The position numbers and the translations under genes are program-made. 64,000 nt of DNA from Macrothele yani. Its lineage: Eukaryota > Arthropoda > Arachnida > Araneae > Macrothelidae. Positions 54,791 through 64,000 of the stretch are shown here, one piece after another (positions within the stretch are counted from its first letter, which is position 1; every line of letters starts with the position of its first letter). The stretch is taken from positions 61,403,594-61,467,593 of the forward strand of contig CM077024.1 in the NCBI GenBank assembly GCA_039090855.1, written 5' to 3'. The notes beneath the pieces were generated by a model. It saw only the letters and a program-made list of their open reading frames with translations. It ran no database searches and was not told the DNA's origin.

Positions 54791-56056
54791 AAACGTGCAC
54801 CACGTGTTCCTCCTTCAGTGTAAAATAAAAAGCAATGGCGGTTCGGTTGCGGTTACATATTCTCTACCTGTGAAAAAATCCGTGTTGCCACCTCTAACGT
54901 GTCCGATGGCGAAATATGACAATAAGGTCTGGTGTTATTTTACATGCCTACAAGCGCTAATGTGGGACAATAGTACATATTTAGTGCCCCACAACAAAAC
55001 AACGTGACGTGGTGGCCATGTTTTAGGGTTAGATCTGAAATCAGCACCCAAAAATTGGTTAGAACTGTTCATGTTATAAAAACCTTGTAGACCAGTATTA
55101 AGATCAGAGAATCAGATTAGTAGTATTATCAAAAAGACATCATCTTTTTTCGGGGCAGGATTGTTTTCAAGACAAAATGCCTTTCATTTTGTGTTTATTT
55201 CTAGGTTGTATAGCTTTTTCATATTCCAACACTCTTTCCAAATTTCAAGAAATTTCACATTTACTTTCACATAACTTTGTCTTTTCCGAGGATTAGTATT
55301 TTCTTTCTTCCTTGGATTCTATAGAATTTCGTGTGCTCTCGTTAGAGTTAACCTTTTAAAAAAGTATTAGCATTTTGCTGTTCCACTTTCACCTTTTTAT
55401 TCGATTCTGACTGTACTGAACCTGTTGGGACAAATATTTGAGTAAAACATTTTACATTTCTTATTTTCCTCTCATTGTGCTTATTTAGAAAATGCATTGA
55501 TTTTACATAAGAATTTAGCAGCATTAAGAATTCCTAAGTGATTTAAATTAAACAAAACGACATCGTTTCCTGCAACATTGCATGTGTTTTTAGTAATTCT
55601 AATATAAATATTGCGAATCCTTTCCTTGATTCCTCTTAATGATCCATTTAAAAATTTTAACATCTTACTTTTTCGCAGCTCAACACTTCGTTAAGTGGCT
55701 CATTTGTTTTAAACGTTCTTAAAAGGTCATTAATTTTCTTTTTATCAAATTCTTGAACAAAGCTAAAATTTCCAATTTTAAAGCAGTCATTTCTTAATAT
55801 TCTCAATCAAAGATTTCATTGCCACTGTTTGTTCAAACTGTCTCGTCGTCCTATAATCTTAAGGTAAATAGAGCTCTTACGTTTCTGGTATTTATAGACA
55901 TTATTGTACCAAATACTGAATGGTGCGATAAATACATTGGCGAGTCAAAAAGCTTGACTCGTAAAAATTTCGATGTAACGAAAATATGTAACGGTCTGTC
56001 ATTGTCAAAACTATTGTTAAAATCTGATCGTAATTTCACTGATAGTGAACAATATA
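54791..56056. other. No feature recognised
   Basis: AT-rich DNA. Nothing with recognisable coding or repeat structure was seen. Confidence 0.5.
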
Positions 56057-56949
56057 CAGGGTGTTTCAAAAGTAATGGAACAAACTTTAAGGGGTGATAG
56101 AACACATTGAAACAAGCACTTTTCTTTATAGAATGCATGATCGCAAGTTACGCGGTTAGGCGCTGGAGGGCGCTTTCCTTTTTCCTATAACACACACCGT
56201 CTTTCGCAACGCAAAGACACGAATGTCACAACAAATCAAAACAAAGCTTTGTTGCAGACAAAATTAAAAACTGAACTTGACATCACAAAATTACATCAAA
56301 TTTGCAAACATTATTAAGTAAATACTGAAATTAATTACATTTACAAAAACAGCTCAAAAGGACGACAGCCACTCCTGATACACGTTTCGCATCGTCGACG
56401 AAAAGATGCCCATATGTTGTGGAAAATACCAGGCATTTCTCGGACAGTTGCAGCAGCGACTGAAAATCTGGCAACTAGTTCCTCATTGGAATCAATTAAA
56501 TCCGTAATACATTATGGATTTAAGATGTATCCATAAAAATAAATCTAGAGGGGACAGATCTGGTGATCGTGAGGGCCAAGCGAAGGGTCCACCTCGGCCA
56601 ATCCATTGCCTGGAAATGTGGCGTTCAAGTAATCACGCACCTGAGTGCTGAAATGAGCTGGCGCTCCATCATGCTGGAACCACATTTTACGGCGGACGGC
56701 TGCTGGTACATGCTGGATCAATTCAGGCAAGACTTGTTGAAGGAAAATAAGGTGCGTCTTCCCATCCAGACGTTCCGGTAAAAGATATGGGTTTTTGCGT
56801 TGCGAAAGACGGCGCGTATGGGGAAACGGAAAGCGCCCTTCAGCGGCTAACCGCGTAACTTGCGACCATGCATTCTATGGCAAAAAGTGCTTGTTTCGGT
56901 GTGTCCTATCACCCCTTAAAGTTTGTTCCATTAGTTTTGAAACACCCTG
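56057..56949 (-). mobile_element. Mariner-like element with about 167-bp inverted ends, internally deleted
   Basis: Left end cagggtgtttcaaaagtaat (56057) and right end ...attagttttgaaacaccctg (56949) are inverted. Similarity continues inward to about 56226 and 56783 (blocks tagaatgcatg, gcaagttacgcggttag, gggcgctttcc, gtctttcgcaacgcaaa). TA flanks both sides (56055-56056, 56950-56951). The 893-bp length leaves only the C-terminal half of a transposase. Such long ends are unusual for mariner-type elements. Confidence 0.93.
56360..56782 (-). pseudogene. Mariner-like transposase, C-terminal fragment
   Basis: Visible: LPELIQHVPAAVRRKMWFQHDGAPAHF-type sequence, with the second catalytic Asp in FQHDGAPAHFSTQVRDYLN, then FPGNGLAEVDPSLGPHD-like residues after a frameshift. 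In another frame SPDLSPLDLFLWIHLKSIMY carries the third Asp. The QHDGAPAHF and SPDL.PLDFFLW motifs suit the mariner-like group with a longer Asp-Asp spacing. The N-terminal half, with the first catalytic motif, is deleted. Inactive. Confidence 0.75.
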
Positions 56950-57282
56950 TATTTTACTAAATCATCGCCGGTTTTCCATTACGTTTTGCATGAACATAAT
57001 AATATCTCATTGCAATCTGCGTAAACTGCAATAACCTTATGCTAAATGTGATAAAAGCCACTACGGTGAGCTTCAGCTTGTATCAGGAATGCCTAGGTGA
57101 AGACGAATTCAAAAGCAAACCATTCAGGATTTCGTGAGCCCACTTGATTTTCTCAAATATCTCAAAAACGGTCAATCCTTGTTTTCTTTAGTGTGACTGA
57201 AGGAATATTGCTGTGCAGATTCTCTTCATCTCTAGTCTGTCACGAATGCAGTTGTACTGGTCCTATATAATAATAAAACAAA

Positions 57283-58491
57283 CACCGAAGAGCCAAAATA
57301 TTATGACCAGGGCGTCTGTATGTAAATCAAAGCAACTGCAGATAAATGAATCACGTGTGTAGGTCATGAGAAGGTATAAATAGCACTTGATACTAAACTC
57401 TGTTAATCAGTGTCATTCTTGTTCTTCAGATGGGAAAGTCAACGGGCTTAAACCAGTTTGACAAAGGCGAAATCTAATGCCCAGCTGACTGGATCAAATC
57501 TTTTCCGAGACGGCAACGCTTGTTGAGGGCTCACGATCAGCCGCGATTAGTACTTTCAAAAAGTTTCCCGAGGAGGAAAAAACCACGAACCGCCGGGAGG
57601 GTGTGAGCAGATCACCCCTCAACGATGCCAGAGGTGAACGAAAGGTACGAACCAACAGAAATGATACTGTGGCGCAACTCGTCGGCAATTTGAATGCTGG
57701 TGGCTAGGGTATTGTGTCACAACCCACAATGCAACGAATCCTGATAAAAATCAGTCTGTATAGTCGCCGGGTGCTCCGAGTGCACGTCCCATCCTCTTTG
57801 CACCGTCGAAGCGCTTTCGATGGGCACGCAAGCATCAAAACTTTACCTGGAATGATTGGAAAAAGGTCGTATGTTCCATGAGTCTCATTTCCACTTACCA
57901 CGTGGAAGGGCCGGGTTTGTGCGCGTTGCGTACCAGGAAAAGTGTGGGCGCCAGGATGCACAGTGATACGAAAACAATCCGGTGAAGGAAGTGCCATTCT
58001 TTGGGCAGTGTTCTGCTGGGAAACCCTGAGTCCAGTCATTCGCGTGCAGGAACTATAACTCTGCCCCCTACTTGGGCATCATTGCAGACCAAATACATCC
58101 TTTCATAGCAACGGTATCCCCCTCTAGTAGTGCCTTCTGTTAGAAGGATAATGCAGAATGCCACACTGCGCGGATTGTTTGAGAATGGTTCGAGAAACGT
58201 AACAAAGACTTCCAGGTATTTCCCAAGCCTCCAAATGCTACAGACACTACTGCAATGAAGCATCTGTTGTTTGTGTTGGAACAGCAAATCCAACCTGCTG
58301 CGGCTCAACCGCGCAGTTTAAAATAGTTAAAGGATCTGTTAGTAGCATATCGGTAGCAGATACCACAAGATACCTTTCGAAATCTTGTGTTGTTAATGCC
58401 TCGCCGGGTAAGAGTTGTTTTGGCGGCACGTGGAGGACGAACCACGAACCTCATATCAGGCAGTTGGTCGTAACGTTTTGGCTCGTCGGTG
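57283..58491 (+). mobile_element. Tc1-like transposon, copy T4-B
   Basis: Left end accgaagagccaaaatatta (from 57283) pairs with ...cgttttggctcgtcggtg at 58491 (TA at 58492-58493), and better with a second end at 58577 (...aatattttggttcttcgg). Plus-strand transposase: MGKSTGLNQFDKGEI then a stop; later QPTMQRILIKISLYSRRVLR, GEGSAILWAVFCWETLSPVI, KDNAECHTARI (second Asp). The first catalytic motif is destroyed and frames change often. Same family as T4-A (26800-27735). Confidence 0.82.
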
Positions 58492-58493
58492 TA

Positions 58494-58577
58494 TATCCGG
58501 CTAAGAGCTGTTTTGGTGGCACGTAGAGGACCAATATCATATTAAGCAGGTGGTCGTAATATTTTGGTTCTTCGGTT
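58494..58577 (+). repeat. Duplicated right end of a T4 element
   Basis: aagagctgttttggtggcac, gtagaggacc and ggtggtcgtaatattttggt repeat, with differences, the 3' end of T4-B (agagttgttttggcggcacg, gtggaggacg, ttggtcgtaacgttttggct). Two element ends thus lie in tandem. Confidence 0.8.
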
Positions 58578-58579
58578 TA

Positions 58580-60112
58580 AAAAAAAGGCATATTAATGAC
58601 GTTCAAAAAAATTGCTGACTGTTTAGAATTGAAAATCCCTTTAACAGGCAAATTCGGAATATTTCAGTGAAAAATATAATTGTGTACGAAGTTATTTCTA
58701 CCTAGCTCCTGAAAAGAAAATAATAATGTAAAAATGGTGTGCGAGATTGTTTCAGCAATATTTTTCGATGAAGAATTGGTATCGCCACGCCCAGTACACA
58801 TATCTGAAATTCACAGACTCTGTCTTTTGCTTTTGCGAGTCTAAAAAAATAAATTAAGTACAGTAGGGACCCGTAGTAATTATGTGTCCGTATCGTTTTT
58901 ATAATAAGTCAAATGATGCATTAGATCCCGACTTCGAAATAAAGATGTTATCAGTCTGTAAATAGGCAAATATTCATAACATTTCCTTTTCAGATTTTTA
59001 TTAGATAAAGAAATGACATTCTATTTGAATTTTATACCAACTGATGACATTATGATGCAAATATAAAAGAATTACCTGCGTTTGAATATTTAACCCCCAC
59101 TGTAAGGAAAATAAGTTTATTTTGTACTTGAGGGAATCTATTTTCATATTTATATCTAAAATAGCTCTTTCTAAATGTACTACTGAAGTTATTTATGTTC
59201 TTATTCTTCGAGTCAAACGAAAAAGAAATCAATTACTTTCTTTGTCGTTTTCGTGTGATTAATTTACCGCTGTCTTGACTAATATACGATCATGTCATCC
59301 TCTATAGACGGTTCGACAATAATTTATCATTGTCGAAGCGCTCTAGTCACAACTTTTCTTTCTTAAGAGACTTTAAAAAGATAGATTTGTCTAGACTACG
59401 TTATAAAGGCGTAAGAATTTCTAAAGAACGAATGCGACAGCAAGTCTCAGTTCGTTAATAAGTGGAACTATCCCTATTGCATCTAATTATTAAAGGAAAC
59501 TAAAGTTACCTATTGCGTGGAGGCGGAAAATATGTTATCAGGAAGAACATAAAAAAATTCTGTTTAATGACTATTTCCTTAGAGGTAGCGGAAGAGATTT
59601 AGCACTGCTAGAGATCTTAAGGTCTAAAGCAGCAGTTTATCCTAGGAATTTTCTAACATAAAATAGTCATTTCTAACAAACAAAATAGCGCTTATTAAAA
59701 GAATGGGCATTGGTCATCAGTACAATTCAAAATAATTGAAAAAAAAACTTTTTTTAAATATCGGTATTTCTGGATTTCATTAAACAATTAAACCACTGAA
59801 TGCCGTTACAACGTTTTCTTTATGTTATTTTTTTATGAAAAACACAGTTACCTTCCATTCCTCTAATGATTTTGTGCTGACTTATCTTATTCACAGTCTG
59901 GATTCCAACTCGGAATTAGACGCTGATCGTATTGCTTTTAAAGTTCAAATTCTATCCACCTGCTAAGGCCAGAAACCATAATTTCTGTAATGTGGCGTCT
60001 CACACACTTCCATTGGTTGCATTAAACAAAACAGAGAGATTAAAGGACCCCCCTACCACCTTCCTTATTTGGTGAGATGTAAACAGATTGGCTTAAACAG
60101 GAAGCATACTTT
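58580..60112. other. No feature recognised
   Basis: AT-rich; no coding domain, no element ends noticed. Confidence 0.5.
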
Positions 60113-60245
60113 AGCAAAAGCCATACTTATAACTGATCACAATAACTAGAAGAGCACGAGCCGTGCTTATAAATGACCACTTTAGCATGAGCCGTGCTTA
60201 TCAATCACCACTTTAGCACGAACCGTGCTTATAAATGACTACTCT
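60113..60245. repeat. 31-bp minisatellite with a hairpin in each unit
   Basis: Units agcacgagccgtgcttataa / agcatgagccgtgcttatca / agcacgaaccgtgcttataa start at 60153, 60184 and 60215; a degenerate first unit lies at about 60117. In the first and third units agcacg and cgtgct can pair. Confidence 0.88.
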
Positions 60246-60763
60246 AATTGCATCGCAGTAGGGTGTCATTAGACTTCGGTTGCTGGTAAGTTAGCGTGGA
60301 AGAAAAGATTAGCTTATCGATGCGCGTAAATAAATATGTATGTTTTTACACTCCAGCAGGCCAAACAATTGCAAAATAACATCTTCAAAATTTCATTCGG
60401 TAGCTGATTCTTCATGGCTCCCTACCATGAGGTCAGCATTAGAATTTGTAGTAATTACTCATAGGATCTTGGACCGCCGAAATCTTGCTGAGTGGGTGAG
60501 AGAGCTTGCCCTAAAAAAAGTGTTAATAAAAATCAGTAAAAAACTCTGAAGCACAAAAATTGCTCATTCAATTTCAGCACTGGCACGAGAAAACAGACAA
60601 TTAATTAGCATAAAATGTATAAATGGTGAAGACGTTGCTTTAAGATACACAAAACGAATGAGAAGAGTCAAATGACTTCGCCCCTTTTAAGTCAGATACT
60701 AGGTTGGATGTATCGTTACAGTTTAGCAACCATTCACAGGCTTATGTTTTCTGTCTACGTATA
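60246..60763. other. No feature recognised
   Basis: The short open frame 60340-60549 has no recognisable domain. Confidence 0.45.
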
Positions 60764-60833
60764 GTTTTAAGCCGATGCTCTTCTATGCACACTGACTCTG
60801 GTCAGTGTGCATAGAAGACCATCCGCTTAAAAC
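60764..60833. repeat. 33-bp inverted repeat with 4-nt loop
   Basis: Arms 60764-60796 and 60801-60833 pair with two mismatches; the inner 18 bp (tcttctatgcacactgac, 60779-60796) are perfect around tctg. Just outside, cttatgtttt/aacataag also match but are displaced by a small insertion on the left. Confidence 0.95.
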
Positions 60834-61336
60834 ATAAGACGCGCTGATATACGTAAAGCTGTAATACAGGCTACTTACAGTGAACCTGCTTCTCATGTTT
60901 TGATGGTAATCCAGTGCATTAAATTGATATTCAGATCACCTGTATGATACATGCCCATTTAGAGCGGGCGCTGGTTCGTTGTTATGCACCAAGCACCAAG
61001 TGGGTCCAACTCCATCGGGGATTTGTAAAACACACGCACTTTTTGATTAGATGAATCGTGTTATTGACTTGATGCAGGAGCATTTCCCGTCGTCTCTCGC
61101 TTCCGGAAGTTTTTGTTCCTCTGAAGAGACTGGTGTCGTTTGTAGATTGTGACAACTTGACGGGCTACCCTTGAGCTCTGACTTCCCACAAAGAATATGA
61201 TTTTCCTTCATAACCTTGGGAGCACGCTGGTCCCCAAATTGGAGCAGAATTTTGATTTGTCTACATTCTTCAAACACCAACTGTCTAACGAGACCGGTTT
61301 ACGAAGAAATGTCCTTCATCACTCTCCAGTAGCTTA
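60834..61336. other. No feature recognised
   Basis: Nothing coding or repetitive was noticed. Confidence 0.5.
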
Positions 61337-61366
61337 TACGAGGATAGATAAAAAAAAAGGTTACAA

Positions 61367-62133
61367 GGGTCATAAAAATGATTGAATAACGATAGACAGA
61401 AAATTCAAAAGGTAATTATGAGGCATACTTCCCAATCACTTTATAATGAATAAAGTTCTCCGGCTGGGTGTGTAGTGCAGGGAAGCTTACGTTAAGTCAC
61501 GTTAAGGTTATTGGGAGGTTACCTGACGTAGCTAAAGTGTGCCTAATCTTCAAAGTGCTAGAGTTTGTTTAGGTAAGGCACTCACGTGCAATAAGTTCAT
61601 TGAATATGGAACTTCTTTTTACTCAGCGTTCCTCATTATCTTGAATTTCAGTAATATAACTTCGGTTTTAGTACATTAGTGTCTTGAAGGCTCCTTATTA
61701 GAGCGGTAAACACAATATACATTGGACTTAACGTAGACACTCAATGAAATAGACTTAACGGCCAGACAGAGGTCTGACAATAAAATGAACTAAGAAAACG
61801 TACTCACTTTTAACCTTTTATTGGGGAACTCCTGGTATTACTCAAATACACACTCCAACAAAACTCAACTACTGATAGCCCGAACTTTCGTACTATCGTA
61901 GATAAATCACATAACAATAATAATGGAAGAACCTATCACATATAAAACGAAGCTGCTTGGTATAGTTGAGCGCGCCTATATATACTGCATACCACCACGT
62001 CATGACTTACACTCCTTGCCACATATAATTCAGCGGGAGAAATAACATCTCGTTAAGTGAGAAGATAATTTTCATAGGAAAATAAAATAACAAGAGATAG
62101 TAAAATCAAAAGGAAACTGAATCTAGAGTATAC
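61367..62133. mobile_element. Unknown 767-bp insertion with 7-bp target duplication
   Basis: Flanked by gttacaa on both sides (61360-61366, 62134-62140). Joining the flanks restores the expected mariner end exactly. The insert begins gggtcataaaaatgattgaa and ends aactgaatctagagtatac; it has no obvious inverted ends, coding frame or long homopolymer tail. The last bases resemble the end of repeat R1 (ttagagtatac). Class not determined. Confidence 0.85.
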
Positions 62134-62134
62134 G

Positions 62135-63190
62135 TTACAACTTTTCCACATAATCACCAAATCTGTTCAGGCATTTATCGGAAAGCATGATCAACTTGTT
62201 TAACCCGGCTCGGTAGAAATCACGTCCCTGCCCATTGATCCAGTTCTCGGCAGCTGTTTTCACATCACTGTCGGAAGAGAACCTTCTTCCAGATAAGCGT
62301 TCCTTCAATTTCGGAAAAAGGAAGTAGTCACTGGGTGCCAAATCTGGGCTGTATGGCGATTGGCTCCAGACTTCCCACTTGAACTTTTGCAGCAATTCTT
62401 GAGTTTTGCATGCAGGAAGATGACACCATCACTCAACATGCCAGGCCGTTTGCGTCGGATGGCTTCACGTAACCTTGTCAAAGTGGCACAATAACGATCG
62501 CCATTAACGGTATGGCCACGCTCCAGATACTCGATAAGGATAACATCGCATGCATCCCAGAATATGGTTGCCATAACTTTACCGGCAGAGGGTGTAAACC
62601 TTAAACTTCTTTTTCGTTGGTGATCCAGCGTGTTTCCACTCCATACTGGCTCTTTTGGTTGTGGGGACGGAGTGATAAAGCCAAGTTTCGTCCCCAGTAA
62701 CAATGTGATCAATGAACTGCTGGCCGTCGGCATGGTAACGCTGCAAAAACGTGAGGCTGCACATCATTCGTGTGGCTTTCTGCTCCTCGGATAACGCACG
62801 TGGTACCCAGCGGGCACAAACCTTGGAATATCCCAAAACATCAGAAACGATACGCTGAACGGTACCATAGCTAAGTCCCAGCTCTGACACCATTGCACGC
62901 ACAGTTACTCGTCGATCATTTTGAATCATTTCGCCAAATCGTGCCGTGTTGATTTCTGTCGTTGACGAACTTGGACGGCCGCTCGCTGCCCTGTTGCGGT
63001 TTTCCACATCCTCTCTGCCCGATTGAAAAGACCGACACCACTTCGCTACATGTTGTCGGCTGATTGCTTCTTCACCATAAACTTCCACTATTTGACTGTG
63101 AATTGCAGATGCGGACACATTCTTTGCCCATAAGAACCGAATTAGGGCTCACACCTCCAAGCGGGACCACTTTTCTAAACGTCTTGCCAT
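62135..63190 (-). pseudogene. Mariner transposase, broken
   Basis: Starts MARRLEKWSRLEV at 63190, then a TGA, then in the same frame ALIRFLWAKNVSASAIHSQI, YGEEAISRQHVAKWCRSFQS, GRPSSSTTEI, ARFGEMIQNDRRVTVRAMVS (HTH), CARWVPRALSEEQKATRM and VTGDETWLYHSVPTTKRASM (first Asp). A frameshift after SPTKKKFK leads to KVMATIFWDACDVILIEYLE and GMLSDGVIFLHA. Here the HDNARPH block with the second Asp is deleted. It ends SPYSPDLAPSDYFLFPKLKE (third Asp) and FGDYVEKL with TAA. Inactive. Confidence 0.9.
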
Positions 63191-63353
63191 TTCAATCGCT
63201 CTCACGCGTCTGCGAACTTGCACTAACTTCCCAAACAACCGCTGTCAGACAACTAGCGCCATCTGTCTCCGCTCTGGGCAACAAATGTACCCTCCATACT
63301 AATTACTTTTCCAATGCTGCTGCTTGTAACCTTTTTTTTTATCTATCCTCGTA

Positions 63354-64000
63354 TCAATCATGCACCAGGAAAGAGTGTCTCTTGAACTTCATTTTCCCGC
63401 GGTAAAATTTACAATCTTCTTTCGAGCTTTCAGCTAAGAGTGGCAGAACTTCACTCCTTCAGAGACTTCGTAGAATTGCCTCTTCCCTTTGCTCCTCATT
63501 ATTTGCCTTTCCTCTGGTTTTGGTTTTTTGCCTTTTCTCTGTTTTCTATTGGTTGTCATTTTAAACAGCAGAAAACTTTTGGAAGCAAAAGGTGGTGGTA
63601 ATTACACACACTTATTGACCTGCGCTTAAATATTCGTGCTAGTCCCTTGTTCTGTCGCGTTAGCCCCCTAAAATAAATAAAATCTCCTTCAACGTTTTAC
63701 ATCTCACAATTTTAATAGTCCCCCGTTTCTGGCAAAACGCGATTTCAACATTTCGCTGGATGAACCACCCAACGCGATTTACTCCAAAAAAATGCGGTTT
63801 TTTATCCTTGTATTCAAATCCCACATAACACAGGTCCTTTCGGGTTCATTTTCTTTTGCACGACAAAAGTCGAGAACCCTCAAACGGTTTACAGAAATTA
63901 ATAATGCCTCTGCCTCTTGCTAATCAAATGAATTAAAGCATCCAATGCCCGTAACAACATACATACACTAAAGTGCTAAACGTCATAGAACAGCAGCATG
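63354..64000. other. No feature recognised
   Basis: AT-rich sequence up to the window end with no coding domain or repeat noticed. Confidence 0.5.

Larger units (their letters stand above)
61339..63351 (-). mobile_element. Mariner transposon split by a 767-bp insertion
   Basis: Left end cgaggatagataaaaaaaag (61339) and right end ...ttttttatctatcctcg (63351) are inverted, flanked by TA (61337-61338, 63352-63353). Without the insert (61367-62133 plus one 7-bp repeat) the mariner is about 1.24 kb, with the transposase stop codon merging into the left inverted end, as is usual for compact mariners. Confidence 0.92.

Noticed and set aside
57704..58308. Minus-strand open frames over the T4-B element
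   Set aside because: The sense transposase motifs are on the plus strand; these are antisense shadows.
1..64000. CRISPR array, operon, ribosome binding sites or other prokaryotic features
   Set aside because: The content is eukaryotic (LINE, tRNA-derived SINEs, Tc1/mariner). Tandem repeats found have no spacer structure.

Overview
The window is a stretch of AT-rich arthropod nuclear DNA, most likely from a large, repeat-rich insect-like genome. It is packed with mostly dead transposable elements. I found no convincing host protein-coding gene, no rRNA and no functional tRNA. The call rests on the repeat mix: many Tc1-like and mariner transposons flanked by TA, an RTE-type LINE, a Penelope-like (GIY-YIG) remnant and several tRNA-headed SINE families. 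The exact taxon cannot be read from the sequence.

Layout. 0-5 kb: two related Tc1-like copies (T1), a second Tc1 family (T2), a LINE 3' fragment and a truncated third Tc1 family (T3) joined to T1-B at a palindrome. 6-6.8 kb: a tandem array of 92-bp units apparently derived from a SINE head. 7.8-9 kb: a Tc1 copy. 9.9-14.1 kb: a roughly 440-bp inverted repeat enclosing a GIY-YIG fragment, split by one Tc1 and one mariner insertion. 16.2-20.5 kb: SINE, a 5'-truncated RTE LINE with a 10-bp target duplication, and a T2 copy. 22-25.8 kb: SINEs and minisatellites. 26.8-34.5 kb: a run of Tc1 copies, a mariner relic, SINE heads and a small repeat that occurs inverted and in tandem. 35.2-39.3 kb: SINEs and a 2-kb DDE transposon with long inverted ends. 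40.9-45.6 kb: two copies of a non-autonomous element with perfect 8-bp target duplications. 46.4-52.8 kb: two abutting Tc1 copies, a mariner, and a full-length T3 copy broken by only two stop codons. 53.2-54.8 kb: an intron-less pseudogene of a widespread arthropod protein family of unknown function. 56-63.4 kb: a deleted mariner with about 167-bp ends, a Tc1 with a doubled end, and a mariner carrying a 767-bp unknown insert with a 7-bp target duplication.

Every transposase or reverse transcriptase reading frame carries stops, frameshifts or missing catalytic residues. A second theme is a set of short-spacer, near-perfect inverted repeats (at about 3.7, 14.2, 23.8, 36.6 and 60.8 kb), several beside broken elements or local duplications. 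They look like snap-back or template-switch scars. Family labels T1-T6, SINE-a to SINE-e, R1, U1 and M1 are mine and only mark cross-similarity inside this window.
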